Source of the DNA: Thelonectria olida
Lineage: Eukaryota; Ascomycota; Sordariomycetes; Hypocreales; Nectriaceae
DNA length: 64,000 bases
Reading direction: 5' to 3'
Assembly (NCBI GenBank): GCA_020736575.1
Contig: JAGPYM010000022.1
Location: forward strand, 186,001 to 250,000
Positions 11,722-22,840 of this stretch are shown here, piece after piece. Under the pieces are notes generated by a model that saw only the letters and a list, made by a program, of their open reading frames with translations, searched no databases and was not told the DNA's origin. Every line of letters begins with the position of its first letter. Position 1 is the first letter of the stretch. A program made the translations under genes and the position numbers.

Positions 11722-12908
11722 ATGACTTTTGCAATCGGTGCTATGATGCAAGCTGTTGTCTATGAAGGAATTCCCTTCCAGATGACCGTTCAGGATGTCC
11801 CTATGCCAACCATTCTGGACCCAACTGATGCGATTGTTCGAATCACAATGTCATCCATCTGTGGCTCGGACTTACATGTCTACAACGGAGTCGTTGGTGG
11901 AGCACCGCCATGGATAATGGGCCATGAAGCTGTTGGCTATATCGAAGACATTGGTGATGGCGTCTCTTCACTGAGGAAAGGGGAATATGTTGTAATCCCA
12001 GATGCCGAGGCTCACGGCAAACTTGACTTGAGTCCGGATACAATACCCTACTACGGATTCGGATTCCCAGGCTTGTCCCGTGGGCTTCAAGGTACAGATA
12101 TCATTCCCAAAATTTTCAAATCTTGCGGTACTGACACAGTAAAGCTGAGTATGCGCGAGTTCGGTTCGCTGATGAAAGTTTAATCCCGATTCCACTCACC
12201 GCCAACACTACCAACTCTACTGTTGAGCAAGACTATCTCACTTTGTCAGATGTCTTTGCAACTGGGTGGGCAGGCCTGGATTTTGCCGGCTTTCAGCCAG
12301 GAGACTCAGTCGCGGTATTTGGTGCTGGACCAGTTGGTCTCCTTGCAGCCTATTCGGCAATACTACGCGGCGCTTCAACAGTCTATGTAGTCGATCATTT
12401 ACAAGATCGACTTGACCTCGCTACAGCAATAGGGGCTGTTCCGATCAACTTTGTTACCTCCGATCCTGTGGCCCATATTTTGGCATTAGAGCCTAAAGGC
12501 GTCATGAGATCAGTGGAGTGTGTCGGAATGGAGGCTTTGAACGATCAACTCGAGATTCAGGAAGACGTTCTCATGAAACAGCTTGTCGACGTCACCCATA
12601 TCGGAGGTGGTATTGGATTCATAGGCGTATTTGCCGCCCAGGAATCTTCTCCAGGGGCTCCTCTGGGTAGCACTATCGCCCCAAATGTTTCGTTTCCTTT
12701 CTCAAGCTTTTGGGCGAAGAACCTATCTTTGCGAGGTGGAGGCGTGGATGCTAAGCTCTATGCGGCCGTCCTTCGAGACCTTGTTGAAATTGGGAAAGCC
12801 CATCCTGGCTTCATTGGTTCAGCTCTTATTAAGATTGACCAAGTTCCTCAGTATTATGAGCGCTTTCGCCATGGCGAAGAGATCAAAGTTTTCATCCGGT
12901 TCCCTTAG
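11722..12908 (+). CDS. Zinc-type (MDR) alcohol dehydrogenase lacking the structural-zinc lobe
   Basis: Two exons (11722-12091, 12145-12908) with a 53-bp intron give 377 residues. The ATG at 11722 is chosen because upstream in-frame codons lack an ATG and the conserved domain begins right after it. CGSDLHVYNG (Cys47, His52) and GHE (67-69) are the catalytic zinc ligands, and FGAGPVGLLAAYSAI is the NAD(P) Rossmann loop. The usual lobe with four cysteines for structural zinc, expected after VVIP at about residue 93, is absent; that stretch reads DAEAHGKLDLSPD. This fits the formaldehyde-dehydrogenase-like fungal MDR subgroup rather than classical ADH. The likely reaction is reversible alcohol/aldehyde oxidation with a nicotinamide cofactor, next to the acyl reductase. 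Confidence 0.85.
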
Positions 12909-13207
12909 TATCAATATTAAGGGATTAGGACTGATGATTTTCCACATAGAAACCTCAATATTATATGACTCTTCTTCTAGATTGTTGATATTTTAATTGT
13001 AGTGAAAGTCAGTTAGTGAAAGCCTGTCCGGTGGCACGTATCGACTCTATTCACAGCGGTTTATCTGAAAAGTTTTATCGTTATCACGTATGAGTAACCA
13101 CGGGATCTTCTCCACCCCCTGATTTATCTAACTCTTGTTGTTGATTTCTTCAGGTGTAGTGAGTTTACATGATGAAACCCAACAAACGTTCATTATTGGA
13201 CCGAACT

Positions 13208-13801
13208 CTATTGATGCAACGCTTGATATGCATCTCGTAGCTTCTCTGCTTGATTTACAAGTGTTTCAACTTCGGTTGCCCAATTGCGTAGCTTCTGTAA
13301 GTACGCGTCGATGTCATCGCCAGTTCTTACAATTTTCTTCTCTAGCCTATTTGATCCTTCTTAGTACTAGGTCGCTTTTTGCAAAACATATCCTCACCTA
13401 TTTTCGAGAGTGTTGACCTTCTCCTCAAATTTGTTCTCGAGAGTGTTTATCTTCTCCTCAAATTGCGCAAATCTGCTCTGCAGCCGACTTTCAAGATCAT
13501 GAGCCTTTTTTACGAGCTCTGCGGCAACGTGCTGCTCATCATCGTGCTGTGTCGCTTCGGCGGCAACCGCGGTACTGCTCTGCTCGACTTGGCTGGAAGA
13601 TGAGCTTGGGTCCCCGGTCCATGCCCATGCCGCAAGGTCTGAATTGACTTGATGGTGGAGATTATTGCCAGAGTCATAGAGAGCTTGAGAAATCGGATCA
13701 AGTGAAGGGCACTGCGTATCGTTGGTGAAGAGTTGCAAATTCATGGAGAGTGGATCCAAAAAAAACGCCTCCTCGCCCGCTTGATCCCAATTATGCGACA
13801 T
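13208..13801 (-). CDS. Coiled-coil protein, 180 aa, unknown function
   Basis: Two exons (13801-13398, 13346-13208) across a 51-bp intron with a clear TACTAA branch. The splice continues a coiled coil: QFEEKINTLENKFEEKVNTLE repeats before the intron, and an Arg/Glu/Lys-rich helix ending ALHQ follows it. The N-terminal half is acidic and low in complexity with a Ser run. An upstream in-frame ATG at 13858 would add 19 residues; the one at 13801 (MSHNWDQAG) looks better. No known domain was recognised. The upstream region (13905-13972) carries two copies of the GGCC-A/T-GGNCC motif. A role in protein assembly is possible but unproven. Confidence 0.65.
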
Positions 13802-13904
13802 CTTTATGGCCTTAAGCTGTGACAGCTTTCCACCTTCCACATTGATGAAACTGAACACTTAAGTAGTGAATCTTGGATGCATCGGAATGTAACAGCTCCG
13901 ATGA

Positions 13905-13972
13905 GGCCTATTTATGGACCTCCGGGGTCCCGATTTAAACTCAGCCCCTTAGGAGATCCCAATTTTTGGCCT
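13905..13972. promoter_or_regulatory. Two GGNCC-type palindromic motifs upstream of coiled-coil gene
   Basis: GGCCTATTTATGGACC at 13905-13920 and TCCCAATTTTTGGCCT at 13957-13972 lie 100-170 bp upstream of the minus-strand start. Similar words recur beside other small genes in the window. Confidence 0.4.
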
Positions 13973-14280
13973 GGTGCTGATCGACGATGTTACATCAATT
14001 AAAGAGTGCAAAGCCACTGGGGGAACCTTCTCGACAAAGGCAAGGGGCCATTGCGTCTGTGAGCGCTTCACAGCCCTGAAGTCGGGAGTCGAGGCGGATG
14101 GGGTTAGTCTAGGCATAGCCGCCCTTTGGGCCCTCGCCAATTTCTAAGTATGGGATCGAGTTATACCCTATTGAGACGGCGCTTAACTAGCCAATCATGG
14201 TTTCTTGCCACATCTTACTAAATCCATCGCTTCTAGCTTTCCGAGAAAGAAGCGGGCACATGTCCAGATGTCACAGAAGG

Positions 14281-14634
14281 TTACACCCAGCCTCCCGCGT
14301 ACCGTCGTTCAAGCCCAATATTGTCTCTCTGAATTCCCCAGAATGCCAACCAGTCCCTCTCGGCTGCTATTTCTTCGCCAATACAATACTCAAAGGCCTT
14401 TTGGAGAGCCATTAGCGCTCTTTGGGTCTGCTCCAGCAGATCCATTGTGCGAGACCAATGCTTTTGGTAGGCCATAACCAGATTATCGAGAAGGGAGTTC
14501 TCCTTAGTAAGCCTTTCAATTGTATCCAGTTGGTTCATTCTTTCAAACTCCTGCACTTGATGGATCAAAGAATCGATTGAAAATTCTTCCATGGCTGCGT
14601 TAAAATGTTTGCTAAAAGCTAGTCCTTCAGACAT
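14281..14634 (-). CDS. Small coiled-coil protein, 117 aa
   Basis: An open frame of 117 residues, largely helical with heptad-like spacing (ERLTKENSLLDNLV, LLEQTQRALMALQKAF). No family was recognised. It is divergent from the GPI-protein gene, and the 216 bp between them contain the palindromic motif at 14736. The C-terminus (YAGGWV) may be intronic read-through, since GGTACG near the end could act as a donor, but no convincing second exon was found. It resembles the other short coiled-coil genes here only in composition, not in alignable sequence. Confidence 0.5.
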   Translation of the reverse strand: MSEGLAFSKHFNAAMEEFSIDSLIHQVQEFERMNQLDTIERLTKENSLLDNLVMAYQKHWSRTMDLLEQTQRALMALQKAFEYCIGEEIAAERDWLAFWGIQRDNIGLERRYAGGWV

Positions 14635-14735
14635 TTGATGACTAAAATTTGATCAGATCATATAGTACAGTATCCGACGTGGGAATCAGTGTTGATATAC
14701 AAGTGCCTTCTTTCTGCCCTGAACCGTTTTAGAGA

Positions 14736-14752
14736 GGCCATTTTTTGGGACC
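14736..14752. promoter_or_regulatory. GGCC-A/T-GGGACC motif between divergent genes
   Basis: GGCCATTTTTTGGGACC lies between the minus-strand coiled-coil gene and the plus-strand GPI-protein gene. Confidence 0.4.
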
Positions 14753-14850
14753 TGTTCCCCAAAGTAGGCTCAGGTGCCTTTAAAGACGCTGACAGAACAC
14801 CAAGTCAATGTACAACGTTTCCGATATCTCTTCACACCTCACCATCAAAA

Positions 14851-15390
14851 ATGAGAATTCTAAAAGCCATTCCGTTTATTTTTACCTTAGCTCTAAGCTT
14901 GGAGTGCCATAGTTCCAAATGTTTAGACAGAGTAGAGCATCAGACGGCATTTGACAATAAAACCGCGCAGCCAACAATCGCCTTGGCTGGTGTCTCAAGC
15001 TTTGAGCCGGCCTTACCGCTTCAACTGGCAGTTCTTCTCCATATCGGGACTCTTTCGGGCTCCGGAACTATTGAGCTTACAAATGTAGATTCTACGTCCT
15101 TGCTGGGATGGAACGAGACAACGTCTTGGACTCCTTCCGCTTCTCCTTTGTGGCAACCAGAACACTGGAATGGTACTTGCACAACCCCTACCTTGCGCGA
15201 GATGAGCGTAGAAACTACTAGGTTGGCCAATACCACTTCGGGAATTAGCAACGTCACCCGATCTTCAAGCCTTTTCTCATTTCCATCTCCCACAGTGTTT
15301 GACGCTATAACGAACGGAGCTGGAGCTATGAGAACTTGGACAGTTCTTTCCCTAGTTCTGTGGCAAGTAGCGGTCTCAGGATTGATGTAG
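14851..15390 (+). CDS. Secreted, probably GPI-anchored Ser/Thr-rich protein
   Basis: From the ATG at 14851 the protein has 179 residues. It starts with a clear signal peptide (MRILKAIPFIFTLALSLECH). The body is rich in Ser and Thr with several N-glycosylation sites (NKT, NGT, NTT, NVT). The end has a small-residue patch (NGAGA) followed by a hydrophobic tail with no charged residue, the pattern of a GPI attachment signal. The open frame extends 54 codons upstream, but that part looks non-coding and would hide the signal peptide. No family was recognised. It is likely displayed on the plasma membrane or cell wall. It is divergent from the 117-residue coiled-coil gene. Confidence 0.65.
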   Translation: MRILKAIPFIFTLALSLECHSSKCLDRVEHQTAFDNKTAQPTIALAGVSSFEPALPLQLAVLLHIGTLSGSGTIELTNVDSTSLLGWNETTSWTPSASPLWQPEHWNGTCTTPTLREMSVETTRLANTTSGISNVTRSSSLFSFPSPTVFDAITNGAGAMRTWTVLSLVLWQVAVSGLM

Positions 15391-15851
15391 TAGCGGGGTG
15401 GGCCTCGCTATATTAGATAGTATCTGGATGAACAGGCTTCGTCCCAGTTGGGTATCCAATAGAAGAGAAGGCAAGTAGGAAAACACTGAGACACCAGATT
15501 AGCTTTGTCAGTTTGATTACAGCGTCTGAGCAAGACCAATCGAACGAAGGACCAGCCTAATGTTACCTGATCATAGGTTTTAGTACAAGTTGGCTCCTTG
15601 AATCTTTTTCTGCTAATCCGTGGATTTAAACAAATGTCATCATGGTGTCTTTCATTAAATGCTAAAATCTTCAGTTTATGAATAGTTAATAGTTTACCGC
15701 TTGGAATACTGCCGACCTTACTTGTGTTCTCCTTGAACTTGGCGTAGAATTTGAAATAGAGGGCTCCATATGTTTAATATTGAGAACAGAATCATGTATG
15801 TATGAACTTCAGTATATTGATATCATATATGTTATGCAAACTTCAATAACC
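15391..15851. other. Intergenic, AT-rich
   Basis: No coding signal. It holds the 3' ends of a plus- and a minus-strand gene. Confidence 0.4.
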
Positions 15852-16412
15852 TTATCTCCTCAGATTAGGTTTAGTAGTATAATTAACCAATGGTGGACTA
15901 CCAGGTAAATCAAACAAGCTTCCACATTGAGTCGTTCTCTCAAATATGATGCTTTTCAGGTCACCAGGTAATTCTGCTCGACCGGCTGAGGAGCTCTCCT
16001 TCGGAAGTTCAGACTGTTGACGAGAGTCGCAAGCTTGCTTAACTGGCTGATAAAGGTTCTCTTTCACGTCAAAAAAGCTCTTGCAATCGACCATGGCCGT
16101 CTTTGCACCAAGGCTCGTCGGGTCAGTTAAGTCGTTGCCGTTATAGTTAATGATCTGGACGACTGGTTTTGAGCTTGAAAAGCTCCCTAAAAAAGTCTTG
16201 AACTTTGAGCATTCGTTCCGTGAACAGATGAACCGGTCCAGGATGTCATCTGGTCCCGAGTCTAGTATTCTAGATGACCGGCGGCGATGGCAAAGGGAGC
16301 ATTCTAGCCTTTGTTGAACAAACGAGGATACCGCCATCTTGCATTCATCACTCATTCGCCTGCGACTTGTCATTGTGCTAGAACTTCGCCTGTACGGATT
16401 CAGTAATTCCAC
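15852..16412 (-). CDS. Cys-containing small protein, 186 aa, unknown
   Basis: One open frame. The N-terminus is basic (runs of Arg). A Cys cluster follows, CSLCHRRR then about 20 residues later CSRNEC, spaced like a simple metal-binding site; the second half is Ser-rich with no motif. It is divergent from the RING-patatin gene, with start codons about 250 bp apart, so the two may share control. No family was recognised. The start could also be at one of two Met within the first 20 residues. Confidence 0.5.
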   Translation of the reverse strand: MELLNPYRRSSSTMTSRRRMSDECKMAVSSFVQQRLECSLCHRRRSSRILDSGPDDILDRFICSRNECSKFKTFLGSFSSSKPVVQIINYNGNDLTDPTSLGAKTAMVDCKSFFDVKENLYQPVKQACDSRQQSELPKESSSAGRAELPGDLKSIIFERTTQCGSLFDLPGSPPLVNYTTKPNLRR

Positions 16413-16660
16413 TGAGGCACAAGATCAAGGTCTCTAGAGTTTTGCCATGTATTTAATGTCTACGGGTGGGGCTATGGTACTAGTTCATGCCCGTGATAGG
16501 AGCGTCCAGAACTTGGTCCTTTGCGGAGCTCACGGCGTGACCCTTCTTTTGGCATCACCCAGAAACGTGCCTAAATCTGGTACTTTTGTCTTTGGGTATT
16601 TATTAGGCGTTCGTAACTGGAGTTTAGATCATTCTCCTAATCAAACCATCTCCCGCTGCC

Positions 16661-19600
16661 ATGGCACGATACAATCATACCTTGTGGCTGAGCCTTTGTT
16701 CTCGAGGCGATGATACCGATCTTCTGGTGTCAGACAGGATGCAGGTCATCCTGGACTACATACCCAATCCTGATGTCCAATATCCGAATTTGCTTGTGCT
16801 GATCGGAAATGCGGCCAAATCGATTGCTTTACGTGAGCTATTTGGTGTTAAACGGAGCCGCCGTTTCAGTCTCAAGCGAAATCCCTCTGAAGTACATCTT
16901 CACGTGGACCCTTTGAGTGTCTTTGGTGGAAGCCCCCTGTTCATCGTTGATGGCGACCTCCCTGAGAAGCTGAAAGGGAAAGCATTAGCTAACAAGGGCC
17001 ACATCACACGGCGAGCGATCAGGAGGTCAAGAGAAGACTTTGGCTTAGGCGGACCATCAGTTGGCATCTACTCCCAACTTCTATCTCCGTTTGCCAATGT
17101 CTTTTGCTTCTTCTGTGATGATCTCGGAGGCTTCAAGCGTGTTGCAAGCCACTTGGCTGAATGGCTAGAGAATGATTGCCCTTTGACACTCCCTGCGAAT
17201 ACACGCCCTCGGGTAGTCGTTGTGACCGAGAAAAACCGAGTGGGAGCTGAAAGCGAGAGAGAAGCTAGAGCAACATTACTTACTCTAATCAGAAAAGAGA
17301 CAGCGAGGAATGTCTTTAATCATGTTTCGGAAATTGAAGTAATTGCGCTCTTTCCGGATGGCTCTATGTCTGTGGAGGCACGCTATCGGCCCCTTAAAGA
17401 GCGCCTCATGGCGAGCTCGGATCAAGTCCGGAAGCAGAGACAAGACACACAATCACTCTTTTCGGCTACTCATTTTGCCGCCCTTCTCGAATGCGCCTGT
17501 GAACATTTCTCTGACAGTCTTGGCGAACCCTTTAATTTTATTAAATCTTGCCGAGCGTATAATCCCCTGGCTACAGACCTAGAGGACCATCTATCTACCT
17601 TCTTAGAGCACATCAAGTCATCCACAGAATTGGCGACGTTTGCAGTCCCCATCATAGCTTCTAGCTTCTTTCTTGATAATTACCCTCCAGGTGCTCACTG
17701 TAAGTTTGGTTCTAATTCTCTCTTCAAGCCTCGCTGATTAATGGATAGATTTCGCTCCTGGGGACGTATTCAGCCTTCTTTATAAGGACAGTCTCATAAA
17801 TGCAAGTAAGAATAGAGTCATGGCCTTTGAAGGGTCCGACAATGTCATGCTCCGAAGCGGCTTCGTGAACATGGTTCAAAGACATTTCGAACATTACGTC
17901 CAGCGGTCAAGTCTACAATTAGAGCTCCCAGCAGAAATTCACCTTGAAAACCTTGGCCGCCATAAAGTTCATTGGCCCCACATTTATAGCAACAATGTTT
18001 GTCTAGTTTGCTTGCGACGCAGACCCCCATACGACCTACCTTGTGGGCATATGATTTGTGGCAACTGTGTCCGTGTATTTGGTGAGAACTCCAAGGATGA
18101 CCCTTACGTATTTATTGTCCGACGGTGCTTTCTCTGTCAGGCTGCTCTGCCCGAAGATATATGCATCCGGACGCACCCTCCCACGGCTGGTGCGGGGGTT
18201 CTTTGTATCGATGGAGGAGGTATTCGAGGCACCATGCCTCTGCAGATCATGAAACGAATAATGAACCAGGTAAATCTGCCAATACCTTTTCAGAGGTTCA
18301 TTAAGGTGGCTTTTGGTATCAGTTCAGGTATGCCTCAAGTCTACTAATAGTTGAGCTTATACCAACGGTCCTAGGAGGATTGATTGTTGCAGATATGTTT
18401 ATCAACGGCTCTTCTATTGAAGAGGCAAGCGAGAAGTTTGAGGCATTAGCCAAGCATGTCTTTCAGCGGCGAAGAGTCCCTAACGTGCCATTCCTCCCCA
18501 AGTTTCTAATAGACTTAGTGCCGTCGTTAGCTAGCAGTTTGCACCCACTCCCCTCTTTTCTTTACCTGGTTGATATGATTGTTTCGTATTTTACTGATGG
18601 ATTATACTCATCGAGATATATTGAGGAAGCTCTGAAACGGGTCTTTGGCCCAGATAGGACCATTCTAGGCATCTCGAATGCTACTGCCACTGGGACGTTC
18701 GTCGGGCTGCCTGTGGCAACAGCCGACGATAAGCCAACATGCCGATTTTTCACTAACTACAACGGCGACTGTAGGAAAAGTGGTCATGATAGTATGCGTT
18801 TTGCGCGGTCTTTCAGAACACCGAGCTAACCTGGCGCCAGATTATGCTATACGGCCAAATGAAGGGGCTGGGAGATTGCGTTTATGGGAAATGTAAGTGC
18901 ATGTCCGGCCGAAGAGCTCACGAAGTAATTAACACACCTCAGCGCCCGAGCTATATCTGCTGCCCCTGGGTACGCGACTGGTTTCGTGAGTAAACACCTG
19001 TCTCTGAACCTCGTATCTTACGTAGTCTCTAGGGTTTTCCCCCCTAAACATATTCATGGCGTCGGCACGTTTCAGGATGCTGGTCCACTTGAGAATGACC
19101 CTCTCATATCCGCACTCACGGCAACAGCGACAGTCTTCCCGCTCCTTGAGGAACCAGACTTTGTCGTATCGCTAGGCACTGGCGAGCCAAAGCAACATGA
19201 CGACTTCCCTATCACCAATTCACGCAACATATGGAAGAATGGAGCATTGCCCAGATTATGTCGTCTTTTTTTTGAAAAAATGAGAGACAAACAGTTAAGA
19301 CGAGCCTTCCACGCACACCCCAGATACCACCGCCTCAATGTTCAATGTGATGCAGATGAACCAAGATTGGATGATGTCCACAGTATTCCCGAATTGAGGT
19401 GTAAAGCTGAGGAGGATGAATCTCTTTCCGAAAAGATTGATAGGGTAGTACGCTGTTTCATAGCTTCTCTGTTCTATTTCGAACTGGACTCTCCCCCACG
19501 GCGCGTTGGTGGAAAATATTCAGGAACGGGTCATATCTTATGTTCTATACGGTATAAGGACCCGGCTTTCTCACTCCTCTTTGATCGTCTATCTAGAAGT

Positions 19601-19894
19601 TCGGCTCATTTCTGGATCGACGGCTGGCCAGAAATTCAGGTTGTCGACGACAATAGCTTTGACAATGACGGAAACTTCCGAAAACGAGTGGAATTGAAAA
19701 CCGATGGTAGGTTCGCTATCACACTAAATCAAAACGCATCGGAGCCATGTAATATCAGCGGGTCACCCTTTTCAGTAGATAGGCTCGTACGTCTACAAGG
19801 CTTCAAAGCAGTGTTTGGTCAGCCGGATCACAGAAAAAGAAAGAACCCAGGGCTTCCTGGAAATCCAAAGAGAAAGCAGCGTAGGACAGTCTGA
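16661..19894 (+). CDS. RING-patatin phospholipase-like protein, 991 aa
   Basis: Six exons (16661-17699, 17749-18327, 18375-18791, 18841-18892, 18943-18969, 19033-19894) give 991 residues in one frame. Residues 1-340 include YPNLLVLIGNAAKS, the position where relatives carry a Walker A loop, here degenerate. A RING-HC finger spans Cys431-Cys476. The patatin domain follows: DGGGIRG (501-507, oxyanion hole), GISSG with nucleophile Ser538, and DAG with Asp720, so the catalytic dyad is complete. The C-terminus is basic (KRKNP, KRKQRR), possibly nuclear. It would hydrolyse acyl esters of lipids while the RING may recruit ubiquitin machinery. Fungal patatins of this sort occur in immune-like and incompatibility proteins and as Starship cargo. 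The 63-bp last intron is a multiple of three, so retention would only insert 21 residues. Confidence 0.85.
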
Positions 19895-20698
19895 AACCAA
19901 GAAGGCGAGGAAATAAATTGGAACCAGTTTTTATTTTTTTTTATTTTCTTTTAACAAAATTTTATCCAAAAGATATTGATAGTGATCGTGTCTTGTGCAA
20001 ATTGTAATTACGATACTTAACTGCAACGAGTTGAATGACGCCATTTCGCACCTGAGCATCTCAAGCGGGCTAAGAAGGCCTCCAAGTACAAGGTCCAATA
20101 GGTGGGCTATTGCTGTAGCCAGTCGACTTGGGAGTGTGGGAGCAAACTTGGGCAGATTGTGCCGGAAGTCCTTATTTCGAGGCCGAGAACAACTCTGCTC
20201 CAGATGTCCTGGCTCGGAAACCAAAGCCGAGGATTGCTCGAGGTTCTAGGCATGCAATGAAAAAGGCTACGGTTGATGATTAAGTCGAGTATTAAGATGA
20301 ATGAAGACATAGTGACCCCCATAAGAGTTGACGTAGGTTTCAATCTAGCCTAATGGCTCTCCCTAATTACGATATCTGAGCTCTTTTATGCCTCTTTAGA
20401 GATATAAAAATACTGTTAGAGCGTGGCAATATATCAGAATCTCGAAAGAGGAGACCAGCCTATATTTTCGAGGCCAAACCAATCGGGATTCTACCTATGA
20501 CCACTCTCATCTTGGTGTCTCATTCCCTCACCTCGCTCCCTATCGTTTCTTGCTCTTCTCTCCTACCCACTCTCAACTAGCAGCACATGAATATTGTCAA
20601 GACCTATCATGAAGGCTCGGGAACCGTGCAGCAAGCGTTTGCTTGACGGAATCGAGCCGCTGGTGTAGCAATGCCTCATTGCGAAGCAGGTCCTTCTC
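19895..20698. other. Intergenic
   Basis: A T-rich stretch (19927-19955) follows the patatin stop and may serve 3'-end formation. No gene was recognised before the coiled-coil gene on the minus strand. Confidence 0.35.
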
Positions 20699-21636
20699 CT
20701 AGTCAATAGCAATAATCTGGTCCATTGATTTAACTTCTTGACTTGACTTGACAGCTTGGAGAGCATCCTTCAGGCTGTTGTTCTCCTCTTGAAGTTGTTC
20801 CAGAGCCTGCATATGGCTTTCCTTCATTTCGCTGTGGAACTTTTCAAGGACCTGGATAACTAATTTTAACGACTGAGCCTCAGATTCAATAGCATTCATA
20901 TCTTCTCGAAGCTTAATTGAGGCCAGCTCATATGCCTGGTTCTCGATCTGGAGCCTTTCAATTTCGGCGGTTTGTTCTTGGTAGCCTTTAATCGTCTCTG
21001 CAGCTGCTTCACTCTGCTTCTCCAGTGAAACTATTATCTCAGCAAACTGAATGAGCCTGATATCTCTCTCTTGGATATCTTCCTCAAGCTTGTTGATTGC
21101 AAGGTCACGAGCTTGGAGTTCCTGGGTCTTCCAGTCCTTAAGAGCTGCTAGCTCATGTTTAAACCCCTGTAGCTCAAGCTTGAGGGATTGTTTAAGAGCC
21201 CTCTCGTCTTCTATGGTTGCCTTGAGGACTTGGGACTTGGTTTGGTTCTCTAGAGCGTCGTCGTTGGAACTTTCATGCTGAAAATAGAGAGTCTGGTAGT
21301 GTTCGACCATCTGATTGTACTGCATTCTCAGATGCTCACATTCTCGCGAAAGGTTACTATTATTGTGCTGAAGATCAGCACATACTGCATCTGCATCTTC
21401 CAGGGCGCGGTATATCGAGATACGCTCTCGGCGGGATGCTATGATTGACTGCGCTGCATCAGATAGACTGCGGTCGAGTGTCTCGATGGTCCATAATCTA
21501 CCGTAACCATCAATAGCTGGATGGGCCTAGGCAATGTCATTAGTGAAGTGCATAACTAAGTCATCGATTGACTGTTTACCATCTCCCCTAGACCTCCAAG
21601 TGCGCCGGTAGATGAGACTGCCGCTCCGTCCTGCAT
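20699..21636 (-). CDS. Long coiled-coil protein, 294 aa
   Basis: Two exons (21636-21580 and 21526-20699) with a 53-bp intron. The short first exon encodes a Gly/Ala-rich leader (MQDGAAVSSTGALGG) and splices in frame into PAIDGYGRLW. From about residue 40 to the end the protein is a nearly continuous coiled coil (for example RLIQFAEIIVSLEKQSEAAAE and ALEQLQEENNSLKDAL). There is no transmembrane segment and no known domain. It may be a scaffold or tether. It lies tail-to-tail with the RING-patatin gene and head-to-head with the RING-like gene at 22208. Confidence 0.7.
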
Positions 21637-21996
21637 TATATTAGGTTCTAGAGACTATATCTCAGGGCGCCTTTATGGTTATTAGTTGGTTGGGATAGTT
21701 GTACTCTCTTTAGCGAAGCAGTCGCTATTGTACATGAGATAATAGATGCTTGAATCAAGGCAGTAAAATATATCTTACCAGACTTTCTTAATGAGAATTA
21801 GTTAACTTGAGCTTTATAAGTAAGTGAGCAAAATAGCAAAGGATGAAGGTAATAATACGTAAAGTTTCTTTATTTTATAACATTTTATCCAGAAGCCAAA
21901 GAGTAAGCGATACAGTAAACCTTTGATGTGAGGGTCCGGATGTTGTTCTCCTGTCCCCGATTCAATAAAATAAAATTGTGCTCTTGTCCCTCTAAA

Positions 21997-22115
21997 GCCC
22001 TATTTTGGGATCAAAGCTCACGCTAGTTACAGGAGGGAAAATTCCCACTTATGGGACCAAAGATTCTTAAGATCCTAAAATTGGGACACTAAAGGTGTTG
22101 GGATTCTTATTTAAG
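21997..22115 (+). promoter_or_regulatory. Promoter segment homologous to 63202-63310
   Basis: This stretch upstream of the RING-like gene aligns over about 110 bp with 63202-63310. Shared blocks include GCCCT.TT.TGGG.TCAAAG, then TCACGC, and later GATCCTAAAATTGGG against GATACCAAAAACGGG. It contains several GGGANCC-like words and a palindrome at 22035-22046. Confidence 0.6.
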
Positions 22116-22207
22116 GGCTCTCTCGCCTTCTTTTTATCTCGTCATTATAAAAAGGAGATATTATCAAAATCAAGATCGTTATCAATCGCTTCGGTCAGTT
22201 AGCTAAA

Positions 22208-22840
22208 ATGCCTTATTTCAAACCAGCGATTGACCCCCTCTCTTATCAATCCCAATGGGAGGAACCAGACGAAGTTGACCAAGAAAAGAGAATGAGAACC
22301 TATATTGCGCTTTTATCGGCCACATCATGGAACGAAACTAAACCCATACTTGCTGGCATACACGATAAATTCTACTTTGCTCTTGCAATTAACGACATGC
22401 CCGAGCTTTATCGATTTAAGGCAAGCACGCTCCTGAATCCTTGGCGCGCAAAAGCTGTAAACGAAATCATTACCATGATCCAACCCAATAAGACCAAATA
22501 CGACCCAAAGTCTGTATTTCCTATTGTGGCTACCGATGAGTTTACTAAAACTTTACCGGCCCAGGCACAAAGGTGCTATATCTGTAATATAAGGTTCAAC
22601 GTGTATCAGAATATTATCTGGAAGTCGTGTGGAGAGCATACTATGCATTCTTATTGTCTCAGAGAACTCCTGACGGCAAATGAGCTGCCTCTCGTTGGGC
22701 CTTGTGGGTGTAATACCGCCGGTTATAATCAATGGCAATATGAAATGCCTGACACTGATATACGGGAGAAGAAAAGCATGATCCGACATTATGGCTGGGA
22801 CAGCCGTAAGAAACTGTCAGAACCGTGTTATAGGCCATGA
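22208..22840 (+). CDS. RING-like Cys/His finger protein, 210 aa (copy 1)
   Basis: One open frame. The C-terminal half has ligands Cys123, Cys126, Cys141, His144, His147, Cys150, Cys166 and Cys168. The spacing is C-x2-C-x14-C-x2-H-x2-H-x2-C-x15-C-x-C, a RING-like cross-brace with a C-x-C end. It matches the gene at 62255-62938 in spacing and in flanking sequence: DPKSVFPIV against DPLSIFPSV, and ELPLVGPCGC against EMPLVGPCEC. The N-terminal helical region also aligns weakly (SW...PIL, then LAI.D.PE..R). An E3-ligase-like or zinc-binding adaptor role is inferred. No named family was recognised, so the pair may be lineage-specific. Confidence 0.7.
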   Translation: MPYFKPAIDPLSYQSQWEEPDEVDQEKRMRTYIALLSATSWNETKPILAGIHDKFYFALAINDMPELYRFKASTLLNPWRAKAVNEIITMIQPNKTKYDPKSVFPIVATDEFTKTLPAQAQRCYICNIRFNVYQNIIWKSCGEHTMHSYCLRELLTANELPLVGPCGCNTAGYNQWQYEMPDTDIREKKSMIRHYGWDSRKKLSEPCYRP

